Origin: Artemisia argyi
Taxonomy: Eukaryota > Streptophyta > Magnoliopsida > Asterales > Asteraceae
Direction: 5' to 3'
DNA length: 64,000 nt
NCBI GenBank assembly: GCA_030686995.1
Contig: CM060704.1
Location: 115,422,042-115,486,041, forward strand
The notes beneath the pieces are model-generated. The model saw nothing but the letters and a program-made list of their open reading frames with translations. It was not told the origin of the DNA and made no database searches. Position 1 is the stretch's first letter, and each line of letters opens with the position of its first letter. The position numbers and the translations under genes are program-made. Shown one piece after another: positions 62,006-64,000 of this stretch.

Positions 62006-64000
62006 TGATTCTTGAAAAATCAATATTATAGTATAGATATAAGCTCAAGAGATCCGCAAAGAAATACGGATAATCCGAGGTCGTATTCCGTGTGAAGGGT
62101 GAATGGAATTCCGAATTTTCGATTCGGAAAACGTGTCGTGAAAAGTGGTAAAAAAAGTGATGTGAATGAGATTACACTAATGAAATAGTAAATGAAGCAC
62201 AAATAATCAACTAAACACGTAAATCAAGTAAGGCAACTAGAAACGTAACGTAGAAACGAAAACCGTAAACTAAAACGTAAAATGAACGTTAACGAACGAA
62301 ATAAAACGCGACTTTTAAGCTACGCTATTCCTACGGACTTGGAAATAATTTTCAAAAATTAAAAATGATAAAAGAAAATTTTGAGAAAAAGAAAAATATT
62401 TTTTTGACTTTTTATTTATTTTTTATGAATTAAAAACTATTTTTACTAATTAAAAATTAAAAGTAAATGCAAATAAATTGAGAAAAATGCAAAATAAATT
62501 TCTAAAATTCTAAAATAACTAAAAATAATTTTCTAATATTTTTTAGGATTTTTCTGGGCTTTTTTAGATTTTTTTGTATTTTTCAGCAAATAAAAAGTAA
62601 TTATAAATGATTAAAATTGAAAATTAAATAAGAAAAATAGCAAATCAACTTAGAAAAATCTGAAAATTTCAGGGAAAATCTAAAATATTATTCTAAATCA
62701 AGGAAAAATATAAAAATTTCAAAATAAGCACTGGAAGTGCTGATTAGACCCAAACGGCGCCATTTTTTGATATAGTCGTTTTAGTATAGTGATTGTTTTA
62801 CCGAAGAAATGCTTAAGAAAGTATTTCCCCGGGTCGTGTCCCAGCGAAGGTGTGAATGGAATTTCGAATTCCCGAATCGTAAAACGTGTCGTGAAAACGG
62901 TAAAAAGTGATTTGAATGAGATTATACAAATGAAATAGTAAATGAAGCACAAATAACCAACTAAACAAGTAATTCGAGTAAACAAACTTAAAACGTAACG
63001 TAGAATCAAAAACGTAAACTTAAACGTAAAATAAACGTCAACGCGCGAAATAAAACGTGAATTTTAAGCTATGCTACTCCTACGGACTTGGAAATAATTT
63101 TGAAAAGTTAAAAATGATAAAAGAAAATTTTGAGAAAAAGAAAAAATTTTTTTTGACTTTTTATTTATTTTTTATGAATTAAAAACTAATTTAACTAATT
63201 AAAAATTAAAAGAAAATGCAAATAAAATGAGAAAAATAAAAAATTAATTTTGAAAATTATAAAATAACTAAATAGTAATTTTAAAACTAAAAAGTATTTT
63301 TTTGGCTTTTTCTGGGCTTTTTTAGATTTTTTTGTATTTTTCAGCAAATAAAAAGTAATTAAAAATGATTAAAATTGAAAATTAAATAAGAAAAATAGCA
63401 AATCAACTTAGAAAAATCTGAAAATTTCAGGGAAAATCTGAAATATTATTCTAAATCTAGGAAAAATATAAAAATTTCAAAATAAGCACTGGAAGTGATG
63501 ATTAGACCCAAACTGCTTATTGAAAAGTGCTTATTTATAAGCAATGCTGACCAAAACTTAACCAAACTTTGACCAATGTATTTTTGAACTTATTAGAGCT
63601 TAATGAAACAGTTGTGAGGCCAAAAGATGCACAGAAACATAGATGTGGGCACAATTCAAGTTCAATAAGCCAAATAGAATAAGCAATAAGCTGATGTAAA
63701 TAAGCAGAAGGCACAAATCAACTGAGAACAACAATTATGGGTACTAGCAAGCTCAAAGGAACCAATAATCACAGAGAATGACCAGAAATGAGCAATTGCA
63801 GCCCTACTTGAGAAATCAGAAACTAGTCTCAAACACCTAACTTAATGAGTCAAATAAGCTGATTCAATAAGCTAATAAGATGAAACTTATGGGTGCTAAC
63901 CAATCACTAGCTACTAGAGATCACAAATTCACTTAGAATACAGACTTCCAATCCAATTTAATCACTCAAATCAACCTAGGAATTTTAGTCAACAACTGAG
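62006..64000 (-). repeat. 5' LTR of element G with partial duplication
   Basis: The plus strand shows an LTR end at 62006 (TGATTCTTG), LTR sequence to 62752, a ten-base primer-site remnant AACGGCGCCA (62753-62762), and a second LTR end at 62768 (TGATATAG) continuing past the window. 62100-62752 and 62860-63512 are clearly homologous but diverged; the distal part is nearly identical to the left LTR. Confidence 0.75.

Overview
This is an intergenic, repeat-dominated stretch of a plant nuclear genome, AT-rich with long (AT)n arrays. The gag proteins are of the Athila-like Ty3/gypsy type that I recall being very abundant in Asteraceae (Tanacetum and relatives), so an Asteraceae species is my best guess; this is recall, not a search. 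No intact host gene is present. The only host-derived sequence I recognise is a broken MCM5 (replicative helicase subunit) pseudogene at 38.5-42.2 kb.

Layout. (1) 1-7917: element A, minus strand, an LTR element with gag and protease only; its left LTR is cut by the window edge. (2) 7918-13747: a Helitron-like 3' terminus, a poly-G run, part of a long LTR with TGTAACA/TGTTACA ends (minus strand), and TE debris with local tandem repeats. (3) 13748-36692: a multi-level nest. Element B (plus strand, tRNA-Asp primer site, degenerate gag and protease-like ORFs) carries a 2.87-kb solo LTR in its 5' LTR (TSD GTTAC), a GC-rich hAT-type MITE in gag (TSD ATCATGCA), a second MITE inside an (AT)n array, and element C in its 3' LTR (TSD GTATC). 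Element C in turn carries a Ty1/copia element, E (TSD TATTA). B itself probably sits in a still older LTR whose ends are near 10553 and 37576. (4) 38501-42244: MCM5 pseudogene, split by a solo LTR (TSD GCTAC) that itself holds a 5'-truncated LINE (16-bp TSD). (5) 42668-47741: element D, plus strand, sister of A. (6) 47742-52721: copia-type LTR pieces and a minus-strand non-coding LTR element. (7) 52722-64000: element G, minus strand, Athila-type gag-protease element with long LTRs, right LTR running off the window.

How the parts relate. A, B, C, D and G all have gag and/or protease-like coding sequence but no reverse transcriptase, RNase H or integrase. They look like non-autonomous elements that would need pol enzymes from relatives elsewhere. 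Instead of pol they carry a 2-3 kb 3' non-coding region. In A, B, C and (as far as it survives) D this holds the same ordered short motifs: a conserved box after the ORF stop, repeated polypurine-tract-like motifs, a TGACGGCGTCA palindrome pair, a TATA-like site, a perfect 20-nt stem-loop and a purine tract. The LTR promoters of this group carry dense TGACGGCGTCA palindromes just upstream of the TATA box. This shared cis-element architecture, and the tandem retropepsin-like domains without a catalytic Asp in B and C, are the least ordinary things in the window.
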